A program made the position numbers and the translations under genes. A DNA stretch of 64,000 bases from Bathymodiolus brooksi (Eukaryota > Mollusca > Bivalvia > Mytilida > Modiolidae), in the NCBI GenBank assembly GCA_963680875.1, contig OY804588.1, forward strand, positions 92,560,233-92,624,232, given 5' to 3'. Within the stretch, counting starts at the first letter, position 1. The number at the start of each line of letters is the position of its first letter. Of this stretch, positions 1-14,800 are shown in pieces. The notes below the pieces were generated by a model. The model was not told the DNA's origin. It searched no databases and saw only the letters and a program-made list of their open reading frames with translations.

Positions 1-370
1 GTTACCTAAACAATGACAGTAAAGGTCTCATTGGCTTAGTAGGGTTGTACAATGCCACCGAGACAATGACAGTAAAGGTCACATTGGTTTAGTAGGTTTG
101 TACAATGCTACCTAAACAATGGCAGTAAAGGTCTCATTGGTTTAGTAAGGTTGTACAATGCTACCTAAACAATGACAGTAAAGGTCTCATTGGTTTAGTA
201 GGGTTGTACAATGCTACCTAAACAATGACAGTAAAGGTCTCATTGGTTTAGTAGGGTTGTACAATGCTACCTAAACAATGACAGAAAGGTCTCATTGGTT
301 TAGTAGGGTTGTACAATGCTACCTAAACAATGACAGTAAAGGTCTCATTGGCTTATTAGGGTTGTACAAT

Positions 371-3300
371 GTTACCTTATCAATGACAGTAACGGTCTCA
401 TTTGATTTGTAGGGTTGTACAATGCTACCTAAACAATGACAGTAAAGGTCTCATTGGCTTAGTAGGGTTGTACAATGTTACATAATCAATGACAGTAAAG
501 GTCTCATTGGGTTAATAGGGTTGTACAATGCTACCTAAGCAATGACAGTAAAGGTCACATTGGTTTAGTAGGGTTGTACAATGCTACCTAAACAATGACA
601 GTAAAGGTCACATTGGTTTAGTAGGGTTGTACAATGCTACCTAAACAATGAGAGTAAAGGTCTCATTGGTTTAGTAGGGTTGAACAATACTACCTAATCA
701 ATGACAGTAAAGGTCTCATTGGTTTAGTAGGGTTGTACAATGCTACCTAAACAATGACAGTAAAGGTCTCATTGGCTTAGTAGGGTTGTACAATGCTACC
801 TAAACAATGACAGTAAAGGTCTCATTGATTTAGTAGGGTTGTACAATGCTATCTACACAATGACAGTAAAGGTCTCATTGGCTTAGTAGGGTTGTACAAT
901 GCTACCTAAACAACGTCAGTAAAGGTCTCATTGGCTTAGTAGCGTTGTACAATGCTACCTAAACAATGACAGTAAAGGTCACATTGGTTTAGTAGGGTTG
1001 TACAATGCTACCTAAACAATGAGAGTAAAGGTCTCATTGGTTTAGTAGGGTTGAACAATGCTACCTAATCAATGACAGTAAAGGTCTCATTGGCTTAGTA
1101 GGGTTGTACAATGCTACCTAAACAATGACAGTAAAGGTCTCATTGGTTTAGTAGGGTTGTACAATGCTACCTAAACAATGACAGTAAAGGTCTCATTGGC
1201 TTAGTAGGGTTGTACAATGCTACCTAAACAACGACAGTAAAGGTCTCATTGGTTTAGTAGGGTTGTACAATGCTACCTAAACAATCACAGTAAAGGTCTC
1301 ATTGGCTTAGTAGGGTTGTACAATGATACCTAAGCAATGACAGTAAAGGTCTCATTCGTTTAGTAGGGTTGCACAATGCTACCTAAACAATGACAGTAAA
1401 GGTCTGATTGGTTTAGTAGGGTTGTACAATGCTACCTAAACAATGACAGTAAAGGTCTCATTGGCTTAGTAGGGTTGTACAATGCTACCTAAATAACGAC
1501 AGTAAAGGTCTCATTGGTTTAGTAGGGTTGTACAATGCTACCTAATCCATGACAGTAAAGGTCTCATTGGCTTAGTAGGGTTGTACAATGCTACCTAAAC
1601 AATGACAGTAAAGGTCTCATTGGCTTAGTAGGGTTGTACAATGCTACCTAAACAACGACAGTAAAGGTCTCATTGGTTTAGTAGGGTTGTACAATGCTAC
1701 CTAAGCAATGACAGTAAAGGTCTCATTGGCTTAGTAGGGTTGTACAATGCTACCTAAACAATGACAGTAAAGGTCTCATTGGCTTAGTAGGGTTGTACAA
1801 TGCTACCTAAACAATGACAGTAAAGGTCTCATTGGTTTAGTAGGGTTGTACAATGCTACCTAATCAATGACAGTAAAGGTCTCATTGGTTTAGTAGGATT
1901 GTACAATGCTACCTAAACAATGACAGTAAACGTTTCATTGGTTTAGTAGGGTTATACAATGTAAACCTAAACAATGACAGTAAAGGTCTCATTGGTTTAG
2001 TAGGGTTATACAATGCTACCTAAACAATGACAATAAAGGTCTCATTGGTTTAGTAGGGTTATACAATGCTACCTAAACAATGACAGTAAAGGTCTCATTG
2101 GTTTAGTAGGGTTATACAGTGCTACCTAAACAATGACAGTAAAGATCTCATTGGCTTAGGAGGGTTGTACAATGTTACCTAAACAATGACAGTAAAGGTC
2201 TCATTGGTTTAGTAGGGCTGTACAATGCTACCAAAACAACGACAGTAAAGGTCTCACTGGGTTAGTAGAGTTGTACAATGCTACCTAAACAATGACAGTA
2301 AAGGTCTCATTGGCTTAGTAGGGTTGTACAATGCTACCTAAACAATGACAGTAAAGGTCTCATTGGCTTAGTAGGGTTGTACAATGCTACCTAAACAATG
2401 ACAGTAAAGGTATCATTGGCTTAGTAGGGTTGTACAATGCTACCTAAACAATGACAGTAATTGTCTAATTTGGGTTAGTAGGGTTGTACAATGCTACCTA
2501 AACAATGACAGTAAAGGTCTCATTGATTTAGTAGGGTTGTACAATGCTACCTAAACAATGACAGTAAAGGTCTCATTGGCTTATTAGGGTTGTACAATGT
2601 TACCTTATCAATGACAGTAACGGTCTCATTTGATTTGTAGGGTTGTACAATGCTACCTAAACAATGACAGTAAAGGTCTCATTGGCTTAGTAGGGTTGTA
2701 CAATGTTACATAATCAATGACAGTAAAGGTCTCATTGGGTTAATAGGGTTGTACAATGCTACCTAAGCAATGACAGTAAAGGTCACATTGGTTTAGTAGG
2801 GTTGTACATTGCTACCTAAACAATGACAGTAAAGGTCACATTGGTTTAGTAGGGTTGTACAATGCTACCTAAACAATGAGAGTAAAGGTCTCATTGGTTT
2901 AGTAGGGTTGAACAATACTACCTAATCAATGACAGTAAAGGTCTCATTGGTTTAGTAGGGTTGTACAATGCTACCTAAACAATGACAGTAAAGGTCTCAT
3001 TGGCTTAGTAGGGTTGTACAATGCTACCTAAACAATGACAGTAAAGGTCTCATTGATTTAGTAGGGCTGTACAATGCTATCTACACAATGACAGTAAAGG
3101 TCTCATTGGCTTAGTAGGGTTGTACAATGCTACCTAAACAACGTCAGTAAAGGTCTCATTGGCTTAGTAGCGTTGTACAATGCTACCTAAACAATGACAG
3201 TAAAGGTCACATTGGTTTAGTAGGGTTGTACAATGCTACCCAAACAATCACAGTAAAGGTCTCATTGGCTTAGTAGGGTTGTACAATGATACCTAAGCAA

Positions 3301-4562
3301 TGACAGTAAAGGTCTCATTCGTTTAGTAGGGTTGCACAATGCTACCTAAACAATGACAGTAAAGGTCTGATTGGTTTAGTAGGGTTGTACAATGCTACCT
3401 AAACAATGACAGTAAAGGTCTCATTGGCTTAGTAGGGTTGTACAATGCTACCTAAATAACGACAGTAAAGGTCATATTGGTTTAGTAGGGTTGTACAATG
3501 CTACCTAAACCATGACAGTAAAGGTCTCATTGGCTTAGTAGGGTTGTACAATGCTACCTAAACAATGACAGTAAAGGTCTCATTGGCTTAGTAGGGTTGT
3601 ACAATGCTACCTAAACAACGACAGTAAAGGTCTCATTGGTTTAGTAGGGTTGTACAATGCTACCTAAGCAATGACAGTAAAGGTCTCATTGGCTTAGTAG
3701 GGTTGTACAATGCTACCTAAACAATGACAGTAAAGGTCTCATTGGCTTAGTAGGGTTGTACAATGCTACCTAAACAATGACAGTAAAGGTCTCATTGGTT
3801 TAGTAGGGTTGTACAATGCTACCTAATCAATGACAGTAAAGGTCTCATTGGTTTAGTAGGATTGTACAATGCTACCTAAACAATGACAGTAAACGTTTCA
3901 TTGGTTTAGTAGGGTTATACAATGTAAACCTAAACAATGACAGTAAAGGTCTCATTGGTTTAGTAGGGTTATACAATGCTACCTAAACAATGACAATAAA
4001 GGTCTCATTGGTTTAGTAGGGTTATACAATGCTACCTAAACAATGACAGTAAAGGTCTCATTGGTTTAGTAGGGTTATACAGTGCTACCTAAACAATGAC
4101 AGTAAAGGTCTCATTGGCTTAGGAGGGTTGTACAATGTTACCTAAACAATGACAGTAAAGGTCTCATTGGTTTAGTAGGGCTGTACAATGCTACCAAAAC
4201 AACGACAGTAAAGGTCTCACTGGGTTAGTAGAGTTGTACAATGCTACCTAAACAATGACAGTAAAGGTCTCATTGGCTTAGTAGGGTTGTACAATGCTAC
4301 CTAAACAATGACAGTAAAGGTCTCATTGGCTTAGTAGGGTTGTACAATGCTACCTAAACAATGACAGTAAAGGTATCATTGGCTTAGTAGGGTTGTACAA
4401 TGCTACCTAAACAATGACAGTAATTGTCTAATTTGGGTTAGTAGGGTTGTACAATGCTACCTAAACAATGACAGTAAAGGTCTCATTGATTTAGTAGGGT
4501 TGTACAATGCTACCTAAACAATGACAGTAAAGGTCTCATTGGCTTATTAGGGTTGTACAATG
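371..4562. repeat. higher-order repeat in satellite 1 (about 2.2 and 1.96 kb periods)
   Basis: A rare monomer starting gttaccttatcaatg and followed by catttgatttgtag occurs at 371, 2599 and 4562. The intervals are 2,228 bp (42 monomers plus 2) and 1,963 bp (37 monomers plus 2). The variant monomers between these anchors recur in the same order, apart from a block of about five monomers missing from the second interval. This marks a unit that was duplicated recently as a block. Confidence 0.85.
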
Positions 4563-6590
4563 TTACCTTATCAATGACAGTAACGGTCTCATTTGATTTG
4601 TAGGGTTGTACAATGCTACCTAAACAATGACAGTAAAGGTCTCATTGGCTTAGTAGGGTTGTACAATGTTACATAATCAATGACAGTAAAGGTCTCATTG
4701 GGTTAATAGGGTTGTACAATGCTACCTAAGCAATGACAGTAAAGGTCACATTGGTTTAGTAGGGTTGTACATTGCTACCTAAACAATGACAGTAAAGGTC
4801 ACATTGGTTTAGTAGGGTTGTACAATGCTACCTAAACAATGAGAGTAAAGGTCTCATTGGTTTAGTAGGGTTGAACAATACTACCTAATCAATGACAGTA
4901 AAGGTCTCATTGGTTTAGTAGGGTTGTACAATGCTACCTAAACAATGACAGTAAAGGTCTCATTGGCTTAGTAGGGTTGTACAATGCTACCTAAACAATG
5001 ACAGTAAAGGTCTCATTGATTTAGTAGGGTTGTACAATGCTATCTACACAATGACAGTAAAGGTCTCATTGGCTTAGTAGGGTTGTACAATGCTACCTAA
5101 ACAACGTCAGTAAAGGTCTCATTGGCTTAGTAGCGTTGTACAATGCTACCTAAACAATGACAGTAAAGGTCACATTGGTTTAGTAGGGTTGTACAATGCT
5201 ACCTAAACAATGAGAGTAAAGGTCTCATTGGTTTAGTAGGGTTGAACAATGCTACCTAATCAATGACAGTAAAGGTCTCATTGGTTTAGTAGGGTTGTAC
5301 AATGCTACCTAAACAATGACAGTAAAGGTCTCATTGGTTTAGTAGGGTTGTACAATGCTACCTAAACAATGACAGTAAAGGTCTCATTGGCTTAGTAGGG
5401 TTGTACAATGCTACCTAAACAACGACAGTAAAGGTCTCATTGGTTTAGTAGGGTTGTACAATGCTACCTAAACAATCACAGTAAAGGTCTCATTGGCTTA
5501 GTAGGGTTGTACAATGATACCTAAGCAATGACAGTAAAGGTCTCATTCGTTTAGTAGGGTTGTACAATGCTACCTAAACAATGACAGTAAAAGTCTGATT
5601 GGTTTAGTAGGGTTGTACAATGCTACCTAAACAATGACAGTAAAGGTCTCATTGGCTTAGTAGGGTTGTACAATGCTACCTAAATAACGACAGTAAAGGT
5701 CTCATTGGTTTAGTAGGGTTGTACAATGCTACCTAAACCATGACAGTAAAGGTCTCATTGGCTTAGTAGGGTTGTACAATGCTACCTAAACAATGACAGT
5801 AAAGGTCTCATTGGCTTAGTAGGGTTGTACAATGCTACCTAAACAACGACAGTAAAGGTCTCATTGGTTTAGTAGGGTTGTACAATGCTACCTAAGCAAT
5901 GACAGTAAAGGTCTCATTGGCTTAGTAGGGTTGTACAATGCTACCTAAACAATGACAGTAAAGGTCTCATTGGCTTAGTAGGGTTGTACAATGCTACCTA
6001 AGCAATGACAGTAAAGGTCTCATTGGTTTAGTAGGGTTGTACAATGCTACCTAATCAATGACAGTAAAGGTCTCATTGGTTTAGTAGGATTGTACAATGC
6101 TACCTAAACAATGACAGTAAACGTTTCATTGGTTTAGTAGGGTTATACAATGCTACCTAAACAATGACAGTAAAGGTCTCATTGGTTTAGTAGGGTTATA
6201 CAATGCTACCTAAACAATGACAATAAAGGTCTCATTGGTTTAGTAGGGTTATACAATGCTACCTAAACAATGACAGTAAAGGTCTCATTGGTTTAGTAGG
6301 GTTATACAGTGCTACCTAAACAATGACAGTAAAGGTCTCATTGGCTTAGGAGGGTTGTACAATGTTACCTAAACAATGACAGTAAAGGTCTCATTGGTTT
6401 AGTAGGGCTGTACAATGCTACCAAAACAACGACAGTAAAGGTCTCACTGGGTTAGTAGAGTTGTACAATGCTACCTAAACAATGACAGTAAAGGTCTCAT
6501 TGGCTTAGTAGGGTTGTACAATGCTACCTAAACAATGACAGTAAAGGTCTCATTGGCTTAGTAGGGTTGTACAATGCTACCTAAACAATG

Positions 6591-8810
6591 ACAGTAAAGT
6601 TCTCATTGGGTTAGTAGGGTTGTACAATGTTACCTAATCAATGACAGTAAAGGTCTCATTGGGTTAGTAGGGTTGTACAATGCTACCTAAACAATGACAG
6701 TAAAGGTCTCATGGGCTTAGTAGGGTTGTACAATGCTACCTAAACAATGACAGTAAAGGTATCATTGGCTTAGTAGGGTTGTACAATGCTACCTAAACAA
6801 TGACAGTAATTGTCTAATTTGGGTTAGTAGGGTTGTACAATGCTACCTAAACAATGACAGTAAAGGTCTCATTGATTTAGTAGGGTTGTACAATGCTACC
6901 TAAACAATGACAGTAAAGGTCTCATTGGATTAGTAGGGTTGTACAATGCTACCTAAACAATGACAGTAAAGGTCTCATTGGTTTAGTAGGGTTGTACAAT
7001 TCTACCTAAACAACGACAGTAAAGGTTTCATTGGCTTAGTAGGGTTGTACAATGCTACCTAAGCAATGACAGTAAAGGTCTCATTGGCTTAGTAGGGTTG
7101 TACAATGCTACCTAAGCAATCACAGTAAAGGTCTCATTGGCTTAGTAGGGTTGTACAATGCTACCTAAACAATGACAGTAAAGGTTTCATTGGTTTAGTA
7201 GGGTTATACAATGCTACCTAAACAATGACAGTAAAGGTCTCATTGGTTTAGTAGGGTTATACAATGCTACCTAAACAATGACAATAAAGGTCTCATTGGT
7301 TTAGTAGGGTTATACAATGCTACCTAAACAATGACAGTAAAGGTCTCATTGGTTTAGTAGGGTTATACAATGCTACCTAAGCAATGACAGTAAAGGTATC
7401 ATTGGCTTAGTAGGGTTGTACAATGCTACCTAAACAATGACAGTAAAGGTCTCATTGGTTCAGTAGGGTTGTACAATGCTATCTACACAATGACAGTAAA
7501 GGTCTCATTGGCTTAGTAGGGTTGTACAATGCTACCTAAACAACGTCAGTAAAGGTCTCATTGGCTTAGTAGCGTTGTACAATGCTACCTAAACAATGAC
7601 AGTAAAGGTCTCATTGGCTTAGTAGGGTTGTACAATGCTACCTAAATAATGACAGTAAAGGTCTCATTGGCTTAGTAGGGTTGTACAATGCTACCTAAAC
7701 AATGACAGTAAAGTTCTCATTGGGTTAGTAGGGTTGTACAATGTTACCTAATCAATGACAGTAAAGGTCTCATTGGGTTAGTAGGGTTGTACAATGCTAC
7801 CTAAACAATGACAGTAAAGGTCTCATGGGCTTAGTAGGGTTGTACAATGCTACCTAAACAATGACAGTAAAGGTATCATTGGCTTAGTAGGGTTGTACAA
7901 TGCTACCTAAACAATGACAGTAATTGTCTAATTTGGGTTAGTAGGGTTGTACAATGCTACCTAAACAATGACAGTAAAGGTCTCATTGATTTAGTAGGGT
8001 TGTACAATGCTACCTAAACAATGACAGTAAAGGTCTCATTGGATTAGTAGGGTTGTACAATGCTACCTAAACAATGACAGTAAAGGTCTCATTGGTTTAG
8101 TAGGGTTGTACAATTCTACCTAAACAACGACAGTAAAGGTTTCATTGGCTTAGTAGGGTTGTACAATGCTACCTAAGCAATAACAGTAAAGGTCTCATTG
8201 GCTTAGTAGTGTTGTACAATGCTACCTAAGCAATCACAGTAAAGGTCTCATTGGCTTAGTAGGGTTGTACAATGTTACCTAAACAATGACAGTAAAGGTT
8301 TCATTGGTTTAGTAGGGTTATACAATGCTACCTAAACAATGACAGTAAAGGTCTCATTGGTTTAGTAGGGTTATACAATGCTACCTAAACAATGACAATA
8401 AAGGTCTCATTGGTTTAGTAGGGTTATACAATGCTACCTAAACAATGACAGTAAAGGTCTCATTGGTTTAGTAGGGTTATACAATGCTACCTAAGCAATG
8501 ACAGTAAAGGTCTCATTGGCTTAGTAGGGTTGTACAATGCTACCTAAACAATGACAGTAAAGGTCTCATTGGTTCAGTAGGGTTGTACAATGCTATCTAC
8601 ACAATGACAGTAAAGGTCTCATTGGCTTAGTAGGGTTGTACAATGCTACCTAAACAACGTCAGAAAAGGTCTCATTGGCTTAGTAGCGTTGTATAATGCT
8701 ACCTAAACAATGACAGTAAAGGTCTCATTGGCTTAGTAGGGTTGTACAATGCTACCTAAATAATGACAGTAAAGGTCTCATTGGTTTAGTAGGGTTGTAC
8801 AATGCTACCT
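6591..8810. repeat. 21-monomer higher-order repeat in satellite 1
   Basis: The rare variant gtaaagttctcattggg occurs at 6594 and 7708, 1,114 bp apart (21 monomers plus 1 bp). The following variants, including tcatgggcttag, taattgtctaatttggg and acaattctacc, appear in the same order in both copies. This period differs from the 37/42-monomer unit to its left, so the array is a patchwork of separately amplified blocks. Smaller units farther right have periods of 318 bp (6 monomers, near 11901/12219), 371 bp (7 monomers, 17779/18150) and 477 bp (9 monomers, 18454/18931). Confidence 0.8.
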
Positions 8811-11800
8811 AAACAATGACAGTAAAGGTCTCATTGGCTTAGTAGGGTTGTACAGTGCTACCTAAACAACGACAGTAAAGGTCTCATTGATTTAGTAGGG
8901 TTGTACAATGCTACCTAAACAATGACAGTAAAGGTCTCATTGGCTTAGTAGGGTTGTACAATGATACCTAAACAATGACAGTAAAGGTCTGATTGGTTTA
9001 GTAGGGTTGTACAATGCTACCTAAACAATGACAGTAAAGGTCTCATTGGCTTAGTAGGGTTGTACAATGCTACCTAAATAACGACAGTAAAGGTCTCATT
9101 GGTTTAGTAGGGTTGTACAATGCTACCTAAACCATGACAGTAAAGGTCTCATTGGCTTAGTAGGGTTGTACAATGCTACCTAAACAATGACAGTAAAGGT
9201 CTCATTGGCTTAGTAGGGTTGTACAATGCTACCTAAACAACGACAGTAAAGGTCTCATTGGCTTAGTAGGGTTGTACAATGCTACCTAAGCAATGACAGT
9301 AAAGGTCTCATTGGCTTAGTAGGGTTGTACAATGCTACCTAAACAATGACAGTAAAGGTCTCATTGGCTTAGTAGGGTTATACAATGCTACCTAAACAAT
9401 GACAGTAAAGGCCTCATTGGTTTAGTAGGGTTGTACAATGCTACCTAATCAATGACAGTAAAGGTCTCATTGGTTTAGTAGGGTTGTACAATACTACCTA
9501 AACAATGACAGTAAACGTTTCATTGGTTTAGTAGGGTTATACAATGCTACCTAAACAATGACAGTAAAGGTCTCATTGGTTTAGTAGGGTTATACAATGC
9601 TACCTAAACAATGACAATAAAGGTCTCATTGGTTTAGTAGGGTTATACAATGCTACCTAAACAATGACAGTAAAGGTCTCATTGGTTTAGTAGGGTTATA
9701 CAATGCTACCTAAACAATGACAGTAAAGGTCTCATTGGCTTAGGAGGGTTGTACAATGTTACCTAAACAATGACAGTAAAGGTCTCATTGGTTTAGTAGG
9801 GTTGTACAATTCTACCTAAACAACGACAGTAAAGGTTTCATTGGCTTAGTAGGGTTGTACAATGCTACCTAAGCAATGACAGTAAAGGTCTCATTGGCTT
9901 AGTAGGGTTGTACAATGCTACCTAAGCAATCACAGTAAAGGTTTCATTGGTTTAGTAGGGTTATACAATGCTACCTAAACAATGACAGTAAAGGTCTCAT
10001 TGGTTTAGTAGGGTTATACAATGCTACCAAAACAATGACAATAAAGGTCTCATTGGTTTAGTAGGGTTATACAATGCTACCTACACAATGACAGTAAAGG
10101 TCTCATTGGTTTAGTAGGGTTATACAATGCTACCTAAGCAATGACAGTATAGGTCTCATTGGCTTAGTAGGGTTGTACAATGCTACCTAAACAATGACAG
10201 TAAAGGTCTCATTGGTTCAGTAGGGTTGTACAATGCTACCTAAACAACGACAGTAAAGGTCTCATTGGGTTAGTAGGGTTGCACAATGCTACCTAAACAA
10301 TGACAGTAAAGGTCTCATTGGCTTAGTAGGGTTTTACAATGCTACCTAAACAATGACAGTAAAGGTCTCATTGGCTTAGTAGGGTTGTACAATGCTACCT
10401 AAACAATGACAGTAAAGGTCTCATTGGGTTAGTAGGGTTGTACAATGCTACCTAAAAAATGACAGTAAAGGTCTCATTAGGGTTAGTAGGGTTGTACAAT
10501 GCTACCTAAACAATGACAGTAAAGGTGTCATTGGCTTAGTAGGGTTGTACAATGCTACCTAAACAATGACAGTAAAGGTATCATTGGGTTAGTAGGATTG
10601 TACAATGCTACCTAAACAATGACAGTAAAGGTCTCATTGGCTTAGTAGGGTTGTACAATACTACCTAAACAATGACAGTAAAGGTCTCATTGGTTTAGTA
10701 GGGTTGTACAATGCTACCTAAACAATGACAGGAAATGTCTCATTGGCTTAGTAGGGTTGTACAATGCTACCTAACCAATGACAGTAAAGGTCTCATTGGT
10801 TTAGTAGGGTTGTACAATGCTACCTAAACAACGACAGTAAATGTCCCATTGGTTTAGTAGGGTTGTCCAATGCTACCTAAAAAATGACAGGAAAGGTCTC
10901 CTTGGTTTAGTAGGGTTGTACAATGCTACCTAAAAATGACAGTAGAGGTCACATTGGCTTAGTAGGGTTGTACAATGCTACATAAACAATGACAGCAAAA
11001 GTCACATTTGTTTAGTAGGGTTGTACAATGCTACCTAAACAATGACAGTAGAGGACACATTGGCTTAGTAGGGTTGTACAATGCTACCTAAACAATGACA
11101 GTAGAGGTCACATTGGCTTAGTAGGGTTGTACAATGCTACCTATACAATGACAGTAAAGGTCTCATTGGCTTAATAGGGTTGTACAATGCTACCTAAACA
11201 ATGACAGTAAAGGTCTCATTGGCTTAGTAGGGTTGCACAATGCTACCTAAACAATGACAGTAAAGGTCTCATTGGTTTAGTAGGGTTGTACATTGCTACC
11301 TAATCAATGACAGTAAAGGTCTCATTGGTTTAGTAGGGTTGTACAATGCTACCTAAACAACGACAGTAAAGGTCTCATTGGTTTAGTAGGGTTGTACAAT
11401 GCTACCTAAACAATGACAGTAAAGGTCTCATTGGTTTAGTAGGGTTGTACAATGCTACCTAAGCAATGGCAGGAAAGGTCTCATTGGCTTAGTAGGGTTG
11501 TACAATGCTACCTAAACAATGACAGTAAAGGTCTCATTGGTTTAGTAGGATTGTGCAATGCTACCAAAACAACAACAGTAAAGGTCTCATTGGCTTAGTA
11601 GGGTTGTACAATGCTACCTAAACAATGACAGTAAAGGTCTCATTGGTTTAGTAGGGTTGTACAATGCTACCTAAACAATGACAGTAAAGGTCTCATTGGG
11701 TTAGTAGGGTTGTACAATGCTACCTAAACAATGACAGTAAAGGTCTCATTGGTTTAGTAGGGTTGTACAATTCTACCTAAACAACGACAGTAAAGTTCTC

Positions 11801-14800
11801 ATTGGCTTAGTAGGGTTGTACAATACTACCTAAACAATGACAGTAAAGGTCTCATTGGCTTAGTAGGGTTGTACAATGCTACCTAAACAATGACAGTAAA
11901 TGTCTCATTGGCTTAGTAGGGTTGTACAATGCTACCTAAGCAATGACAGTAAAGATCTCATTGGGTTAGTAGGGTTGTACAATGCTACCTAATCAATGAC
12001 AGTAAAGGTCACATTGGTTTAGTAGGGTTGTACAATGCTACCTAATCAATGACAGTAAAGGTCTCATTGGCTTAGTAGGGTTGTACAATGCTACCTTAAC
12101 AATGACAGTAAAGGTCTCATTGGCTTAGTAGGGTTGTACAATACTACCTAAACAATGACAGTAAAGGTCTCATTGGCTTAGTAGGGTTGTACAATGCTAC
12201 CTAAACAATGACAGTAAATGTCTCATTGGCTTAGTAGGGTTGTACAATGCTACCTAAGCAATGACAGTAAAGGTCTCACTGGGTTAGTAGGGTTGTACAA
12301 TGCTACCTAATCAATGACAGTAAAGGTCACATTGGTTTAGTAGGGTTGTACAATGCTACCTAATCAATGACAGTAAAGGTCTCATTGGCTTAGTAGGGTT
12401 GTACAATGCTACCTTAACAATGACAGTAAAGGTCTCATTGGCTTAGTAGGGTTGTACAATGCTACCTAAACAATGACAGTAAAGGTCTCATTGGCTTAGT
12501 AGGGTTGTACAATGCTACCTAAACAATGACAGTAAAGGTGTCATTGGCTTATTAGGGTTGTACAATGCTACCTAAACAACGACAGTAAAGGTCTCATTGG
12601 TTTAGTAGGGTTGTACAATGCTACCTAAACAATGACAGTAAAGGTCTCATTGGCTTAGTAGGGTTGTACAATGCTACCTAACCAATGACAGTAAAATTCT
12701 CATTGGTTTAGTAGGGTTGTACAATGCTACCTAAACAACGACAGTAAAGGTCCCATTGGTTTAGTAGGGTTGTACAATGCTACCTAAACAATGACAGGAA
12801 AGGTCTCCTTGGTTTAGTAGGGTTGTACAATGCTACCTAAAAATGACAGTAGAGGTCACATTGGTTTAGTAGGGTTTTACAGTGCTACATAAACAATGAC
12901 AGCAAAAGTCACATTGGTTTAGTAGGGTTGTACAATGCTACCTAAACAATGACAGTAGAGGTCACATTGGCTTAGTAGGGTTGTACAATGCTACCTAAAC
13001 AATGACAATAGAGGTCACATTGGTTTAGTAGGGTTGTACGATGCTACCTAAACAATGACAGAAAAGGTCTCATTGGCTTAGTAGGGTTGTACAATGCTAC
13101 CTAAACAATGACAGTAAAGGTCTCATTGGTTTAATAGGGTTGTACAATGCTACGTAATCAATGACAGTAAAGGTCTCATTGGTTTAGTAGGGTTGTACAA
13201 TGCTACCTTAACAACGACAGTAAAGGTCTCATTGGTTTAGTAGGGTTGTACAATGCTACCTAAACAATGACAATAAAGGCCTCATTGGTTTAGTAGGGTT
13301 GTACAATGCTACCTAAACAATGACAGTAAAGGTCTCATTGGGTTAGTAGGGTTGTACAATGCTACCTAAACAACGACAGTAAAGTTCTCATTGGCTTAGT
13401 AGGGTTGTACAATACTACCTACACAATGACAGTAAAGGTCTCATTGGCTTAGTAGGGTTGTACAATGCTACCTAAACAATGACAGTAAAGGTCTCATTGG
13501 CTTAGTAGGGTTGTACAATGCTACCTAAACAATGACAGTAAAGGTCTCATTGGGTTAGTAGGGTTGTACAATGCTACCTAATCAATGACAGTAAAGGTCA
13601 CATTGGTTTAGTAGGGTTTTACAATGCTACCTAAACAATGACAGTAAAGGTCTCATTGGCTTAGTAGGGTTGTACAATGCTACGTAATCAATGACAGTAA
13701 AGGTCTCATTGGTTTAGTAGGGTTGTACAATGCTACCTTAACAACGACAGTAAAGGTCTCATTGGTTTAGTAGGGTTGCACAATGCTACATAAACAATGA
13801 CAGTAAAGGTCTCATTGGGTTAGTAGGGTTGTACAATGCTACCTAAACAATGACAGTAAAGGTCTCATTGGCTTAGTAGGGTTGTACAATGTTACCTAAA
13901 TAATGACAGTAAAGGTCTCATTGGTTTAGTAGGGTTGTACAATGTTACCTAAACAATGACAGTAAAGGTCTCATTGGTTTAGTAGGATTGTACAATGCTA
14001 CCTATACAATGACAGTAAAGGTCTCATTGGCTTAGTAGGGTTGTACAATGCTACCTAAACAATGACAGTAACGGTCTCATTGGTTTAGTAGGGTTGTACA
14101 ATGCTACCTAAACAATGACAGTAAAGGTCTCATCGGTTTAGTAGGGTTGTACAATGCTACCTAAACAATGACAGTAAAGGTCTCATTGGCTTAGTAGGTT
14201 TGTACTATGTTACCTAAACAATGACAGAAAATGTCTCATTGGTTTAGTAGGGTTGTACAATGCTACCTAAACAATGACAGTAAAGGTCTCATTGGCTTAG
14301 TGGGGTTGTACAATGCTACCTAATCAATGACAGTAAAGGTCTCATTGGTTTTGTAGGGTTGTACAATGCTACCTAGACAACGACAGTAAAGGTCTCATTG
14401 GTTTAGTAGGGTTGTACAATGCTACCTAAACAATGACAGTAAAGGTCTCATTGGTTTAGTAGGGTTGTACAATGCTACCTAATCAATGACAGTAAAGGTC
14501 TCATTGGTTTAGTAGGGTTGTACAATGCTACCTAAACAACGACAGTAAAGGTCTCATTGGTTTAGTAGGGTTGTACACTGCTACCTAAACAATGACAGTA
14601 AAGGTCTCATTGGTTTAGTAGGGTTGTACAATGCTACCTAAGCAATGGCAGGAAAGGTCTCATTGGCTTAGTAGGGTTGTACAATGCTACCTAAACAATG
14701 ACAGTAAAGGTCTCTTTAGGTTAGTAGGGTTGTACAATGCTACCTAAACAATGCCAGTAAAGCTCTGATTGGTTTAGTAGGGTTGTACAATGCTACCTAA

